Counted from the stretch's first letter, positions 1-10,691 are shown. The stretch: DNA of 64,000 bases from Rhododendron vialii (GCF_030253575.1 NC_080561.1:7639001-7703000), one strand, 5' to 3'. Notes: generated by a model from the sequence alone, not told the origin. Numbers and translations: made by a program.

Positions 1-629
1 ACAAAAATAGTCTAAAGAAATTAGGATGATAAAAAATAATAGTAGGAAGTAGGAACAAATTGAGATGATTGCATTAGACTTGGAAACAAAGAATCACAGC
101 AAAATTATGCAAAGTTTTAAAGGACATGGCTACAGCAAAATCACACATTGTTCGACTCTTATGTGAGAATGCACAAATTTGAACTTTGCAAAGCTACCAT
201 GCAATATTTACTTCATTGGAACTGTCACCTTTTCAATATGCAAAGAATGGTAAAGAGAAAAGGATATGACTACAAAATAGGTCCATCGAACCCTGGCTAG
301 CGCGATAGACAGCACATACTTCTTCCGCCTAAAAAGATGGGCCTTCATTTCTCTTTAAGTTCCCTTGTTGAAAAGTTTAATGGGTTTTCTCAATTTTTTC
401 TCTAACCATGAAGTAACAGTGGCAAGTAGGAGTTAAATATTGCATTAAACATTAATAAGAACCAGAGCAATGACTCTTAGATATCTTCACGATTGTTATT
501 TACCACACCAAAAATAAATTTGAGGTCACTGTTCAAGCGTCAAATAATAGAGAGGCGAGCCTACAGCAAATAAATACTTGCAGACAAGAAATGGATGGAT
601 AAGGAAAATCCAAGACGAAACATACTAAC

Positions 630-3600
630 CAAATGAAGAAGCTCATCCGCTAAATAATCCATGACTAGAGTGCTGCGCTCAATCGATCTTTTGACAAGAA
701 TATACGCCTGAACCTCATCTAGACACTGAAATAACAGAAAAGTATCATCATTTTCTGAAAAGAGAGAATGAGTTGATTATGGATGTAAAAGATTATAACA
801 GTCTACTATCACACAATATGACAATACCATCCCACCTGCACAACACATCAAATACATGTAGCCTATTGCTTTAGCACCCTTCATTCTCACTACACTTGCA
901 TAAACATTCCGACAAAAATTCAAACTGAACCACATGAGAAAACCAAAAGAACCGTAAAAGCTTACCAAAATTGAACTAATTTTCAGCGCCACATCTTTCA
1001 ATTCAGGCTCTACAGTCAACTTATGCGACCCCGCATTAACTTGGCGCGAATTCAAAGCCTCCCTTGATTTCTCATTTGGCGGCTTGAAGCAAGAAACAGT
1101 GTCCAGGAACCACGCGTGATTATCCTTCAGCTTCTTTACCTAAATGTGCATATAAAATACAAACAATTCATATAGGCCCCCCGTTCAGTTGTAAGGAAAG
1201 TAGAGAAAAGAATGGGAATTTTTAACTTTCTTGCATTTTTAATTTGTTCAGTTAGTAGCCAACCGGTGGAATCAAAGGCATGAGGCAGGCATGTCTTTAC
1301 AAGGTGACCCGATGGTGTCGATTGGTGTTGGCACTAGTCCATTAGGCAAGTGGCAGCTGGGATGCACGTGAAGGCCCGATGATTATGGGACATGGATGCT
1401 AAACGGGAAGCTAGCTTGTGGGACAATGCAATCAGAAAACGGCTTAGTATTTGGAGATGGGTTGGATCACGAAATTGGCCAGGCAGCCTTGATTGGGATC
1501 AGGCAAAACGGTTATTGACGGTTACTGCATTCTGCACATGTTGCTGGCAGGCAAGGACATGTATTCCAAGCACAATCAGGAAGTTATTGGCAGTTATCTC
1601 CAAGCAGTTTCATTTTCCTGCGTGCTGACAGCTTGTGGTTGTGCCAGCACAACCCTAGGGCAGTTGAGGGTGTCAACTACAGATCATGGGGCCTCCCATG
1701 ATCCCACTTACTTAGTAGCCACGTTTTATTGATTGTAGCCTTATATAGGCACTGCATTTTCAAGTCTAAGGCAAAGGGATGTTCTGTCTAGTACTCTTAA
1801 GTATTTTCCTTGAATTGTTGGTGCAATAAAAGGTTGGGACGGGTTCCTGTAAACTGTGTGTGTGCTAGACTTCACTCAAACTCGTGTGTGTGTGTTTTAC
1901 TTCGTTGGCTGAGACCAAGTCTTGGTGGAAACTTGGTGCCATCACGGGCAGAATTTGTAGGCGAAATACAGCCCCATGACAGTTGGGGGCCCACGTCTCT
2001 AACTTTCCCCACCATGATTTAGCTTTTCCTCAAAACTTGTCGCTCAAAAAACACAAGATTTTGCCAGATCTTGTCTCTATCCAGGCCAACTTATGCGCAC
2101 TCGACTACTCCTCCCGGGGACCAATCCCACCATCCATCAATGGGGCCTAATTGAAGTTAGAGAAAATGCCCCGTATGGACTGACCCAAAGAAGTTGATAG
2201 CACCTCAGTGGTTTCGAACTTGAGATCTTCAGAGGGAAGAAACCCTAAGTTCTAGGCCGACCTTGATGACTAGGCCAACCCCTAGTTTCTGCATAATTAA
2301 ACTACTAGTTTTGAAACTTTCTCTAAAATTTCTTACATCTAATGAACAGATAAAGAAAATACTAGGGATTGGTAGAACCTAGGAAGTTTCAAAACTAAGA
2401 CCTTATGAGCGACCAAATCACTAAGGCTCTATTTGTTTAGGGTGAAAATGTTTTCCCCAAAAACGTTTTCCTAATATTTGGTGTTTGGTAGCACATAAAT
2501 TGGGGAAAACGTTTTGCAGGGAAAAGATTTTGCACACAAATTGGGCATGAATTGAAGCTCTCTCAAAAAAAAAAAATAATAATAATAAGACTCTCTACTT
2601 TCACTCCAGTTTTATAAAATGTTCTAAAAGTCGCTAGGTGCTAGTCGGGCGATTAGCCACCTTCGAGCGATTAATCGGATTAATCGGTGCATATTAATTA
2701 GTAATTGGCGATTAATCGTTACTCAGACCTAAACAGATAGGCCCCGCCAGCTATTAATCGGTGATTAATCGCCGATTAATTCCTTGTTTTAGAACATTGG
2801 TTTTATTCTTCCAAAACAATCACTGCCCAAGTTTCCAGCGAAACCATCTTTTATCAAAAGTTCAAGTAGGAGAATTTTTAAGGTTTTACCAAACATCCAA
2901 AAATAGAAGTTCTGAAATTGTTTTACATGTAAACAATTTTACATCCCTATCTATTTATACCAAAAGGGCATGGCAACTACCGTATGAAACTACCAGACAA
3001 ACAAGGAATGCACGCACTACTAAGATCGATCATGGTTTGGCTTTACTTTGTTTTCACAATCGAACGTCATTTGGTCGGTTGGTTCATACTGTTTGTTGAC
3101 CATAATTCATGAACCCTAAGAGGGAAAATCTCATTGTTGCCACCCTAAATAAAGAAAAAAAATAGAAAGGAAAATAAGAGAAAGTTACTAGAAGAGGATT
3201 GCTCAAAAAATTTGTCCAAACCCGAATAATAAATGAAAATAGAATATTGAATTCATTTCACTTCTGTCAAAAGGGAAATAAGAGAGTTTATCTTCCAGCA
3301 AATCACACGTAGAGATATTGATAAGACACATAAAGTTAACGGTATTTCATAACTAAGTGATTGAGCAGCAGCCCGTAGACCACCTAAAAAGGAATATTCA
3401 TTATTTGATCCATATCCTGACATAAGAAGTCCAATGGGAGCAATGCTTGAAACGACAATCCATAAAAAACACAGATACTGAGATCGGCTAGAATAAGACG
3501 ATAACTAAAAGGGAGCAATGCTTGAAACGGCAATCCATAAAAAACACAGATACTAAGATCAGCTAGAATAAGACAATAACTAAAAGGAATTACTGAATAC

Positions 3601-5352
3601 TACAACAACAACAATAACAGAACTCATGTAGTCCCCAATCATTGGGGGTACGAGCGGGGGAGGATTGGAGACAAACCTAAAAGGAATTACTGAATAACTT
3701 AATAAAATAGATATAACTACTATGGATGGCCCAATCATGAATAAACGAGTATCTCCTCTAGATGGAAGAAGATTCTCTTTGAAAAACAATTTTAACTCAT
3801 CAGTTTGAAGAATTCCCAAGTTTTCCAAGAGAAACTAATGAAATTGAAACCCGATTCTACACAAAATTCTATCAAGAATTTTGCAGATTTTTCGGATTGT
3901 TTAAAACTCTTTATTCTCTATTCGATAAATCATAAGCGCACAAAATGAGCAACAAAGCTGTAGTGAGGAACTCAATGTTCTTGATAGGGTACCAAAAAAA
4001 GAACTCCTTAAATCAGAAAACTATGAACAGAATGATGTTACTACAACGGGCGATAAGCCGAATTTGAGGACAGGTATATATAGTGGATCCCCTTTTTATT
4101 TTCTTTTTATCCCGAATCCTGTGTCTTTCTCGTAAGACTGAGAGCAATCAAAAAAAATCAAATCGCACCATCTCTATAATAGGTAAATGCCTCTTTTTCT
4201 CCTGAAGTTGTCGAAATTATTCATAATAAGATATTGGCTACAATTGAAAAGGCCTTAACAATAAAATTTCCATTCATTCGAGATCTAGGCATAAGTAGCA
4301 ATCCATTCTCTAATTCTTCTCATTACCTCTCGTGGGAAAATGATCCCACAAAGAAAAGAATTGTACCATACAAAATAACATAAAAAGAGATTCATTTCAA
4401 AAAAAAAAGGGCGGGCAGGGGGGGGGTGGTACATTGTCTTCACAAATATGAAGAAACCTTTTTTTTTAACAGTTTTTCACAAGAAAATTTTGTATCTTTA
4501 GCCCCCAAGCCTCGAAAGAAAGATCTTTCTTTGATGAAAACTTTCTTTCTAGTTCAAATTTATTGGTTATACCTATCCAATAATAATATAATTGGAATGA
4601 CTCACTATTCACTCCGTTTTTGGGCATCTTTTGATATTGATACATTTATTATAGAGAGGGGGCCTGTGCTTCACTATTCGCCCCTGCAGTTCGATCAAGA
4701 TCTCTTAATCACGTTTGAGGATCCCCAGTTCTAACTCAATAGTGGGGTTGGTATCCATATCTAGGAATAAGTACCACAAGGATTAGTTCTTTACTAGCCA
4801 GGGGCTTGGAGCGAAGGGTAAAGTCCAGAGGACCCGCCTTGTCGGATCAATCGGTAATAATCCGGCAAAAGGGGTATTATTCAGGGCGGGTTCAATGGAA
4901 CAGGGATGGAATAGCGGTTGGATGGTTAGAAACATGTAAACAATTTTACATGAAAATATTTTTGGTTGTAAAATGTTCTACATCGAAACAAACGGAACCT
5001 AAGTTCCAGGCCGACCTTGACCACCAGGCCACCCTTAGTTTCTGCATAATTAAACTACCAACTTTTTTTTAACTTTCTCTAAAAATTTTAATGAACACAT
5101 AAAGAAAATACTTTCCAATTTCTTCGAAAATAGTCTTCCTGCGCTAATTTCTCGACAAAGGAACGGGGCCGTATAGTGCATATGCATCTGGGAAAGTGAA
5201 TTGAGAGGAAGGGTTTGTACCAGATGAGGTGGGAGGTCGGACGAGGGAGAGGCGTTCTCGAGCTCGGTGAGTAGGAGAGAGAAAGAGTCCCACCAGAGTG
5301 AGGCGTCGACGGACTTGGTCTGATCGGTGGAAGTTGAAGTTGTTGTCGCCAT
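630..5352 (-). CDS. NUP188: Nuclear pore protein NUP188, N-terminal part (partial gene; exons 5352-5221, 1139-966, 725-630)
   Basis: Scaffold nucleoporin of the inner ring of the nuclear pore complex. Three coding exons are visible on the minus strand with GT-AG borders and continuous frame (132, 174 and 96 nt; 134 aa). Exon 1 starts at the ATG at 5352 and encodes a Ser/Thr-rich start followed by [12 protein letters not shown], which I recognise from plant NUP188. Exon 2 has [20 protein letters not shown] and [11 protein letters not shown]; exon 3 has [17 protein letters not shown]. The protein is usually close to 1,900-2,000 aa, so most of the gene lies left of base 1. No further exon was recognised in 1-629. 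Intron 1 is about 4.1 kb and full of insertions. A (CT)n tract lies about 60 nt upstream of the ATG on the coding strand. Family call is confident; the rest of the gene is unseen. Confidence 0.85.
1140..2080. other. NUP188 intron 1, proximal part; unclassified repeat-like sequence
   Basis: Intronic sequence between exon 2 and the SINE. It contains (GT)n-like runs near 1855-1890 and short open frames without recognisable protein similarity. The stretch around 1830-1980 resembles a decayed LTR-retroelement end, but no paired repeat or target duplication was found. No gene is called. Confidence 0.4.
2080..2300 (-). repeat. tRNA-derived SINE copy
   Basis: On the minus strand the copy begins with a pol III A-box-like GGCCTAGTCATCAAGG (near 2285-2268) and has a B-box-like AAGTTCGAAACC (near 2222). 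Its 3' part is rich in GGTCCCCGGGAGGAGTAGTCGAG-type sequence and ends in GCGCATAAGTTGGCC. A second, better delimited member of the family lies at 60911-61875 in the ERD2-like gene. Target duplication was not resolved here. Confidence 0.6.
2620..2796. mobile_element. Small MITE with TGTTCTAAAA termini
   Basis: Perfect 10-bp terminal inverted repeats (TGTTCTAAAA at 2620 and TTTTAGAACA ending 2796) enclose a body of repeated CGATTAATCGG-like words. There is no coding capacity. It lies inside the larger MITE at 2425-4999. Confidence 0.55.
3230..3830 (-). pseudogene. ndhA: Plastid ndhA fragment (exon 1 and start of its group II intron)
   Basis: On the minus strand, frames carry [52 protein letters not shown] and [13 protein letters not shown], all characteristic of the NADH-plastoquinone oxidoreductase subunit NdhA. 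After the last motif the sequence goes into GTGTG, the expected 5' end of the ndhA group II intron, and continues in intron-like sequence. The transfer was therefore of DNA, not spliced RNA. The copy is dead: it has a 75-bp tandem duplication (about 3437-3586), substitutions, and a SINE inserted at 3600-3676. Confidence 0.85.
3600..3676 (-). mobile_element. 5'-truncated Au-like SINE inserted in the ndhA relic
   Basis: The element is bounded by an exact 20-bp target duplication, CTAAAAGGAATTACTGAATA, at 3580-3599 and 3677-3696. On the minus strand it ends in a (GTT)n tail preceded by the stem CCCCCAATGATTGGGG, matching the 3' end of Au-type plant SINEs. A longer relative is at 62529-62801. It inserted after the plastid DNA arrived. 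Confidence 0.75.
4845..4925 (+). pseudogene. psbB: Plastid psbB (CP47) fragment
   Basis: The plus-strand frame gives [15 protein letters not shown] and, after a one-base shift, DGIAVGWL, matching a short internal segment of the photosystem II CP47 protein. Only about 26 codons remain and the frame is broken. Confidence 0.7.
4998..5112 (-). repeat. Second copy of a ~110-bp intron segment also at 2247-2360
   Basis: From CCTAAGTTCCAGGCCGACC through TTTCTGCATAATTAAACTAC to AAAGAAAATACT, the sequence repeats 2247-2360 in the same orientation with scattered differences. The two copies bracket the MITE and organellar insertions of NUP188 intron 1. Confidence 0.6.
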
Positions 5353-7136
5353 TGTATCGCCCGAACTCGGAACCCTAGAAAACTGTCGGAGGATTCAGAG
5401 AAGCATGTGTAGAGAGAGAGAGAGAGGGGGGGAAGTGGGAGCCCGCCCTTTTGTGCTTCGAAAGTGGAAAGATAGATACCCCGAATCCAATGCTCTTTCG
5501 GTCGAGCCAACGTTTGGGTTTATAACTTTATGTATAAACCCTAGTGTCCCAGTAATTGATACAAGAAGCCGGGCACATGCGCGATGCATTTGTAAGTGGG
5601 ATTTTTATAATATTTTTGTAAAATTATTTCATATTTATTGTTCGATTAAAATTTCACAAATGTTATAAAAATCATACACATGCATTGTGTGTGTCCGGAC
5701 ATCTGGTAAATAAAAAACAAAAGGCAATCCACAATTTCTCTGTACCAGTTTAATGGGAGGGGAAAAAAGAAGCATGTACAAGAGGCACAACAATTTATGG
5801 ACCTGAGTAAATTGGAACGTAAAATTATTCTTTTATCTTCGTTCAAAGCAACCAAAACAATTTATAGCAGAAAAAGTAAGAAGTATAAAGGAAAAGTAAG
5901 TGGGAGGTGGGCCATTGCCTCTACTACAGTGTAATTACGGAAAGTATCTCTTCAGTCTTCTCGCACCCGCACGCACTCCGTCTCTACAAAAGAAGTCGTA
6001 GAATCAAATATCTCTTAGGATTAATCAACAAGAGCTTTAGAGTTAAAATTTAATTATGACCATTTAAGATAAAATGATCAGAAAACTAAAATCTTTCAAT
6101 TGGTTCAAACGAATTGAAATTTGAAATAATAATTAAAGTAAAAAAAACTAAAACAGTAATTAAAGTCTTAATAAAAAGAATAGTGAAAGTAAAAAAAAAA
6201 AAGTAATTAAAGTCTTTTAAAAGTAAAACAAAAAAGAAACTAAAAAAAAAACCTAAAACGGAGGGGCAGGGCGGGAAAAGGGGGAGGGGGGGAAAGGTGG
6301 TGTGGCCCGGAGGAGGGGGGTTGTCAGGGGGTGCGAAAAGAGGGTCTCCGGAAAGTAAAGAAAAGTGGAAAAAGTAAATGAGCTTGTTGGGTTGGGATTT
6401 TGATTTTGGATTCTTTTCTTTGCATACGGTCTTCAATATACTATATTTTTTCAATTATTACTTTCGTTTTTCTCTTTATCTTTTTTCACTTATTGTCCAA
6501 AATCTAAAATCAAAATCCTAAAAAGAACAAGATTTAAGGCGGTTATTTTGTGCTTAAATGTCCAATCTGTACTCACAATTAACTATCTTGTTTTGTGTGT
6601 ATTTTCTCTTAAGAGAGTATTTATGGGTAAGGAAAATACATGACCGGGGAGACACCAAAATGGTGTTCTCCTTTTATATATTCCTAATTGATATGGGTAA
6701 ATTGAGAAAAATTAAAATAACTTTATTCACCGCTCCGCACAATCTCGGTCGTTTATTTCGGTAATTAATACTGAGATCTATTTTTCAATTTTGACAAGTA
6801 ACAATTAATTTTTACAGGTTAAAAATGGTTTTCAATCCAAACCATCCAAAACGCTTTTGGATGTGCGCAATTGAGCGCCATAAACTTTATTTACGAATTG
6901 CTCCATAAAAAAGTTTACATTTATTCACAAGTTCTTTACAGCATCAACCAATCGCGACCGTCCAAAAGTGTTCTAGACGGTCCGAATTTTAATACTTTTC
7001 TCTAAAAAAGTTTCGTTAAAATCTGGACCGTTCAAAATACTTTGGACGGATGAGATTCACCTCCGTAAACCCATTTTTACGGAAGCCTACATAAAGAAGA
7101 TATTTTTTAAGTAATGCTAGAAAACTTGTACTAGAG

Positions 7137-7293
7137 TCTTAGGCTTCATTCCAATAAGGGAAATTAAAAGCACTTATTTTTCAAATAAATATTTATTTTT
7201 TAAATTAAATGTGATGTACTGTGAGAGAATGATTTGTCTCGTAAAACGGAAAATAAGTACTTAAAAAATAAGAACCTTAGCAGAACGAGGCCG
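7137..7293. mobile_element. MITE, GTACTTATTTTT family copy 1
   Basis: Arms AAGCACTTATTTTTCAAATAA and AAATAAGTACTTAAAAAATAAG surround a conserved core GTACTGTGAGAGAATGATTTG. The same core and arms recur at about 7645-7765, 26796-26925 and 51740-54966. It is non-coding. Confidence 0.55.
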
Positions 7294-8105
7294 AGTTAAG
7301 TTCCGTTAAGATTTTTGGATTTTCTTGTTTTGTCCTTATTCAATTTTTTTCAACGCTCGCTAGTTTTGCTCCTAACTTTTGTGAATTATTTGAACTGAAA
7401 AAGTAAAAAATTGTGACTTTTACCCAAATATTTTTAGAACTATCCAAGATATAAAGGCTAAAAAAAAGCCTCTCTCTTTTTTCAAGTTTAAATAACTTTT
7501 TTTGATAATCCAAGTTTAAATAACTTACTGCTTGAGTGGTTCGACTTATTAGTTTATCACTCCCACTGATATGCGGGACAGGTTAAGATCAGCTTGGGGA
7601 GTTTTCTACCAGTAGCAGTACTATTTCTAATTGCTAAGACACAATAGTTAGGGTGTCTTCAGTTCCGTCAACTAAAATAAATAAATTTTTTAATTAAAAA
7701 GTAATGTATGGTGAGAAAATGATATGTCTCGCAAAGAAACTTTAGTGGAATAAGGCCTTAGTTAATTGATTTTGTTCTTCCCCGCAAAAGTATCGCAATG
7801 TTTTTTTTTTAAACGTGTTACATTGCTAAAATCAAAAGTGATCTTGATTGGTGCTTTGTTTTGAACAGAAAAGATTCTAAAAATCTGCCACATTAATACA
7901 TGTGTCCATATCATTTGGTCTTTTTCTCCCCATGTAGCTCAAGTTACTTTCTCAGGTTCGGGTGAATTTCTCACTTCTGTAATCCTCTCCTCAAACCCCA
8001 AAGAGAATATTTGTCCGTTGACTGCCATATGTTTGCAAGTCCGGATCCTCTACGAGAATTTTTCCTACAAAAATCCTACCCAAACGCATAACTACGTTGC
8101 TTTGG

Positions 8106-8227
8106 ATGTCATTAATTTCTCTGAACTTTTCGATTGAGGTAATTTTCACGACGGATACCAGATTTGATGTCATTAATTTCTCTGAACTTCTTGATTGAGG
8201 TAATTTTCACGACGGATACCAGATTTG
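8106..8227. repeat. 61-bp tandem duplication
   Basis: Two adjacent copies beginning ATGTCATTAATTTCTCTGAA (8106 and 8167) run through GGTAATTTTCACGACGG to CCAGATTTG with two or three differences. It lies about 300 bases beyond the stop codon of the PRP4-like gene. No function is evident. Confidence 0.75.
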
Positions 8228-8530
8228 AACGGCAAATTAAGATGAAGAAATAGCAGAAACACTTCAAATCTACGAAATACACATCCATTCGCGCTTGTTT
8301 CGAATATATTACAATTTGCGAACCACATCATCCATCATCTAAGACATGACTAACAAGATGGTGAAATATATCACAACAGTACACATACAACTCACTCGCC
8401 TATCTTTTTATCTTGCTTATTTCTCTTGCCTAGCTTCAAAACATACCAATATCAAACAAACAAATATTGGCCTAAAATCTTTTATTCAAATGACACCCAC
8501 TATAGTGATCTGGGAAAATGCAGAGTACTC

Positions 8531-10581
8531 TTAGGCATGAGACGGTGAAGGTGGAAGGGGGGATTGGTGCCCAACCGTGGGTTTGTTGAAAAACCTCCGT
8601 GGGTTCGTTGGAGTCGGCGGAAGTTGAGGGATTGGAGGAGCTTTCGGGATTTGAGGGAATGATTTGTGTGGTGATGCAAGAGGTGGAAGTGGCTTTTCAA
8701 TTACTGGTTTAGGCGGTAGAAGTGGCTTAGTGAATTTTGGTTTTTGTGTTGGTGGCGGTGGAAGTGGCTTGGTGTATACTGGAACTGCTGGAGGAGGAAG
8801 TGGCTTCTTATAAACTGGAGAGGGTGGTGGAAGAATTTGACCATAATCGGGACTTGGAGTAGCTGGTGAAATTGGCTCTATGTACACTGGGCTTGGTGTT
8901 GGAGCTGGGTTGTTGTATACTGGCACCGGTGGTGGAGAGGCCTTAGGTTTTGCTGAAGGAGGGTTGTTGTATACTGGTGCTGGTGATGGAGCTGGGTTGT
9001 TGTATAATGGTGGTGGTGGAAGTGGTTGCGGTTGTGGTGGAGGTGGTTGTGGTCGTGGTGGTGGAGGGTCCTCGGGTTCTGTAGGGGGTGGGTTATTGTA
9101 TACTGGTGCAGCTGATGGAGGTGGGTTGTTATATAATGGTGGTGGTGGAAGTGGCTGCTGTTGTGGTGGAGGTGGTTGTGGTCGTGGTTGTGGTGGTGGA
9201 GAGCCCTCTGGCTCCGTAGGGGGTGGGTTATTGTATACTGGTACAGCTGATGGAGGTGGGTTGTTATATAATGGTGGTTGTGGTCGTGGTGGTGGAGAGC
9301 CCTCGGGCTCTGTAGGGGGTGGGTTATTGTACACTGGTACAGCTGGTGGAGGCGGGTAACTGTACACCGGTGATGGTGGTGGAGAGGCCTCGGGTTGAGG
9401 TGGAGGTGGGTTGGTGTTTACTGGTCTTGATGGTGGAAGTGTCTGAGGTGGGAGTGGTGGAGGAAAATAAAAAGGGAACTTGTGTAATGGTGGGTGCTTG
9501 AAGTAAGGCCACAAGAAGGCTGAAGTGCAGGTGATGGGAGAAAATTTGAGATTTCCATTCAATCCAAAGACTTGTTTCCCATTTGCTTCTGATTTGAGAA
9601 CAACTTTCGAGTCTTTTTGATGGTTCTGAATCGGGCACGGTGCACCGGATGCGCTGTGAAGCTGTGCAAAACAATCCTCTTTCAGTTTTTCTCCTCCATC
9701 TTCTGTAATCTCATTATATCTGGGAAGATTTGCTCTGAATTTCCCTTCTTGATCCAGTTCACTTCCCCCTCTTGTTTTGAGCTTTCCATTTTCAGACTTG
9801 CACTCAATGGTCACATGAAGCCCTGCACATTGTAATCCAATGTTTAAGTAGCTGGAAAAATTAATCAGTGATCGGGATTTGAATATGGGTCCCGGATATA
9901 TAAAAACTTCTTGATATCAGGCGGAGCCCCCGTCCAGATTAATTACTGTTAAGTGCAATCTAATTTGTGCCGTCGGGAGTCCAGAAAAAACCCAGAATAA
10001 TAATCGAAACTATTCATTTTGTACACCCGTAAGTACATCATTTACGTAAGAAATTAACTTGATCAAGCATCAACACTTTCACGTCAAACAAAAAAAGTTG
10101 GCACAAAAGTCTGAATTGCATGAATATTGTGTGCATGCTTAAGTTGTAGTGTTTCTTTTTTGTACAGAGTACACATACTTACATGCATATATAGATATCA
10201 GGTTTTAAAAAACGGCTGTTGCGTATCCTATTAGCCGTTAGGTTGTGGGATGTCGGACATCCGATACTGGTATTTACTTGCGTACCAGCTGATACCGACT
10301 GATACGGTCTGATATCGGCCGATATGCAGCCATAGCACCAATACCGTTACGTTTCCAGATACCGCGATTTAAAACATCGATAATAGAGATGGATATATAC
10401 CCGTAAAGGCCAGGCTGGTCTTAATATTATGTTGCACACAATCTGCACATTCTGCACCTCCCACCACCACCACTGTGTTATTCTCACCACAGCAGCAGTT
10501 TGCAGCCAATACCAAGAAAATCCAGAAGCCAAACACAGCCACACGACAAGCAGGAAGCACCAACATCGAGACTCTTATCAA
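8531..10581 (-). CDS. PRP4: PRP4-like proline-rich wall protein with Ole e 1 domain (exons 10581-10401, 9822-8531)
   Basis: Secreted structural protein of the plant cell wall. Exon 1 (181 nt) and exon 2 (1,292 nt) join through a GT/AG intron to give 490 aa, restoring LAFTGLHVTIECK across the junction, as in Arabidopsis PRP2/PRP4. Residues about 8-30 form a hydrophobic signal peptide. Residues about 35-145 are the Pollen Ole e 1/extensin-like domain, with a Cys-x-x-Cys at the start, TIEC and CFAQLHSASGAPCP. From about residue 165 the chain is Pro-rich, with repeated PVYNNPPPTEPE-type units (DNA repeats at about 8880-9370) and later PVYKKPLPPP and TKPLLPPKP units. The canonical PVYKPP repeats of PRP4 are mostly replaced by VYNNPPP. 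The large Gly-rich frame on the other strand is its mirror image. Confidence 0.85.
8880..9370 (-). repeat. Degenerate tandem repeats coding VYNNPPP units
   Basis: At least four near copies of a block coding PVYNNPPPTEPEGSPPP plus PQPPPPQ linkers lie in exon 2 of the PRP4-like gene. Unit lengths differ, which suggests growth and loss by slippage or unequal exchange. Allele length is probably variable. Confidence 0.7.
10200..10378. mobile_element. MITE-like element in the PRP4-like intron
   Basis: Ends GTTTTAAAAAACGG and, reversed, ATGTTTTAAATCGCGG are imperfect inverted repeats. Between them are many copies of GATAC/GTATC words (CCGATACTGG, TGATACCGACTGATACGG). No target duplication was settled. 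It ends about 20 bases from the 5' splice site of the intron. Confidence 0.45.
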
Positions 10582-10691
10582 AAGGAAAACCCAGAAAAAA
10601 ACAAAAAAAAAACAGCTCTACAGTTGAGAAACCATAGCCTCTTTTGGCTAGCTATTTGATGCAATGGTTTTTAAGTTTCCAGCTCTGAGAA

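Larger units (their letters stand above)
2945..4931. pseudogene. Organellar DNA insertion (NUPT mosaic) in NUP188 intron 1
   Basis: A block of about 1,987 bp is flanked by an exact 20-bp direct repeat, ACATGTAAACAATTTTACAT, at 2925-2944 and 4932-4951. Inside are a minus-strand plastid ndhA segment (about 3230-3830) and a plus-strand psbB piece (about 4845-4925). In plastomes these loci are not adjacent, so the block is a mosaic. The rest (2945-3230, 3840-4840) looks organellar in style but I could not name it. The ORF at 4426-4734 is open but unrecognised. Confidence 0.65.
2425..4999. mobile_element. MITE with GGCTC..TTTGTTT ends, enlarged by later insertions
   Basis: The left end GGCTCTATTTGTTTAGGGTG and the reverse complement of the right end GGTTCCGTTTGTTTCGATG are imperfect terminal inverted repeats of a type common in plant hAT-like MITEs. 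The inner arms (AAAATGTTTTCC on the left, ACATTTTACAACC reversed on the right) also pair. The body is interrupted by a small MITE (2620-2796) and a roughly 2-kb organellar insertion (2945-4931). Confidence 0.5.
5353..8530. other. Spacer between NUP188 and the PRP4-like gene
   Basis: This contains the NUP188 promoter and 5' UTR side (5353-5600, with a GA/CT tract at 5413-5428), then AT-rich sequence. An open frame at 6086-6454 (-) is low-complexity Pro/Phe-rich and not called. Two copies of a MITE family with GTACTTATTTTTT-type arms lie at about 7137-7293 and 7645-7765. A 61-bp tandem duplication occurs at 8106-8227. The last 200 bases are probably the 3' UTR of the PRP4-like gene. Confidence 0.5.

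Noticed and set aside
3580-3828. Open frame with NdhA-like sequence as a functional gene
   Set aside because: It is a nuclear plastid-DNA relic with a tandem duplication, a SINE insertion and only part of exon 1.
4426-4734. 102-aa frame in the organellar block
   Set aside because: Open but unrecognised, and inside an insertion; no start context or neighbour supports a gene.
6086-6454. Pro/Phe-rich minus-strand frame
   Set aside because: Produced by A- and G-homopolymers; no domain, no likely promoter.
8880-9501. Large plus-strand Gly-rich open frames (8880-9359, 9319-9501)
   Set aside because: They are the antisense of the Pro-rich coding repeats of the PRP4-like gene; CCN codons read backwards give Gly and Cys.
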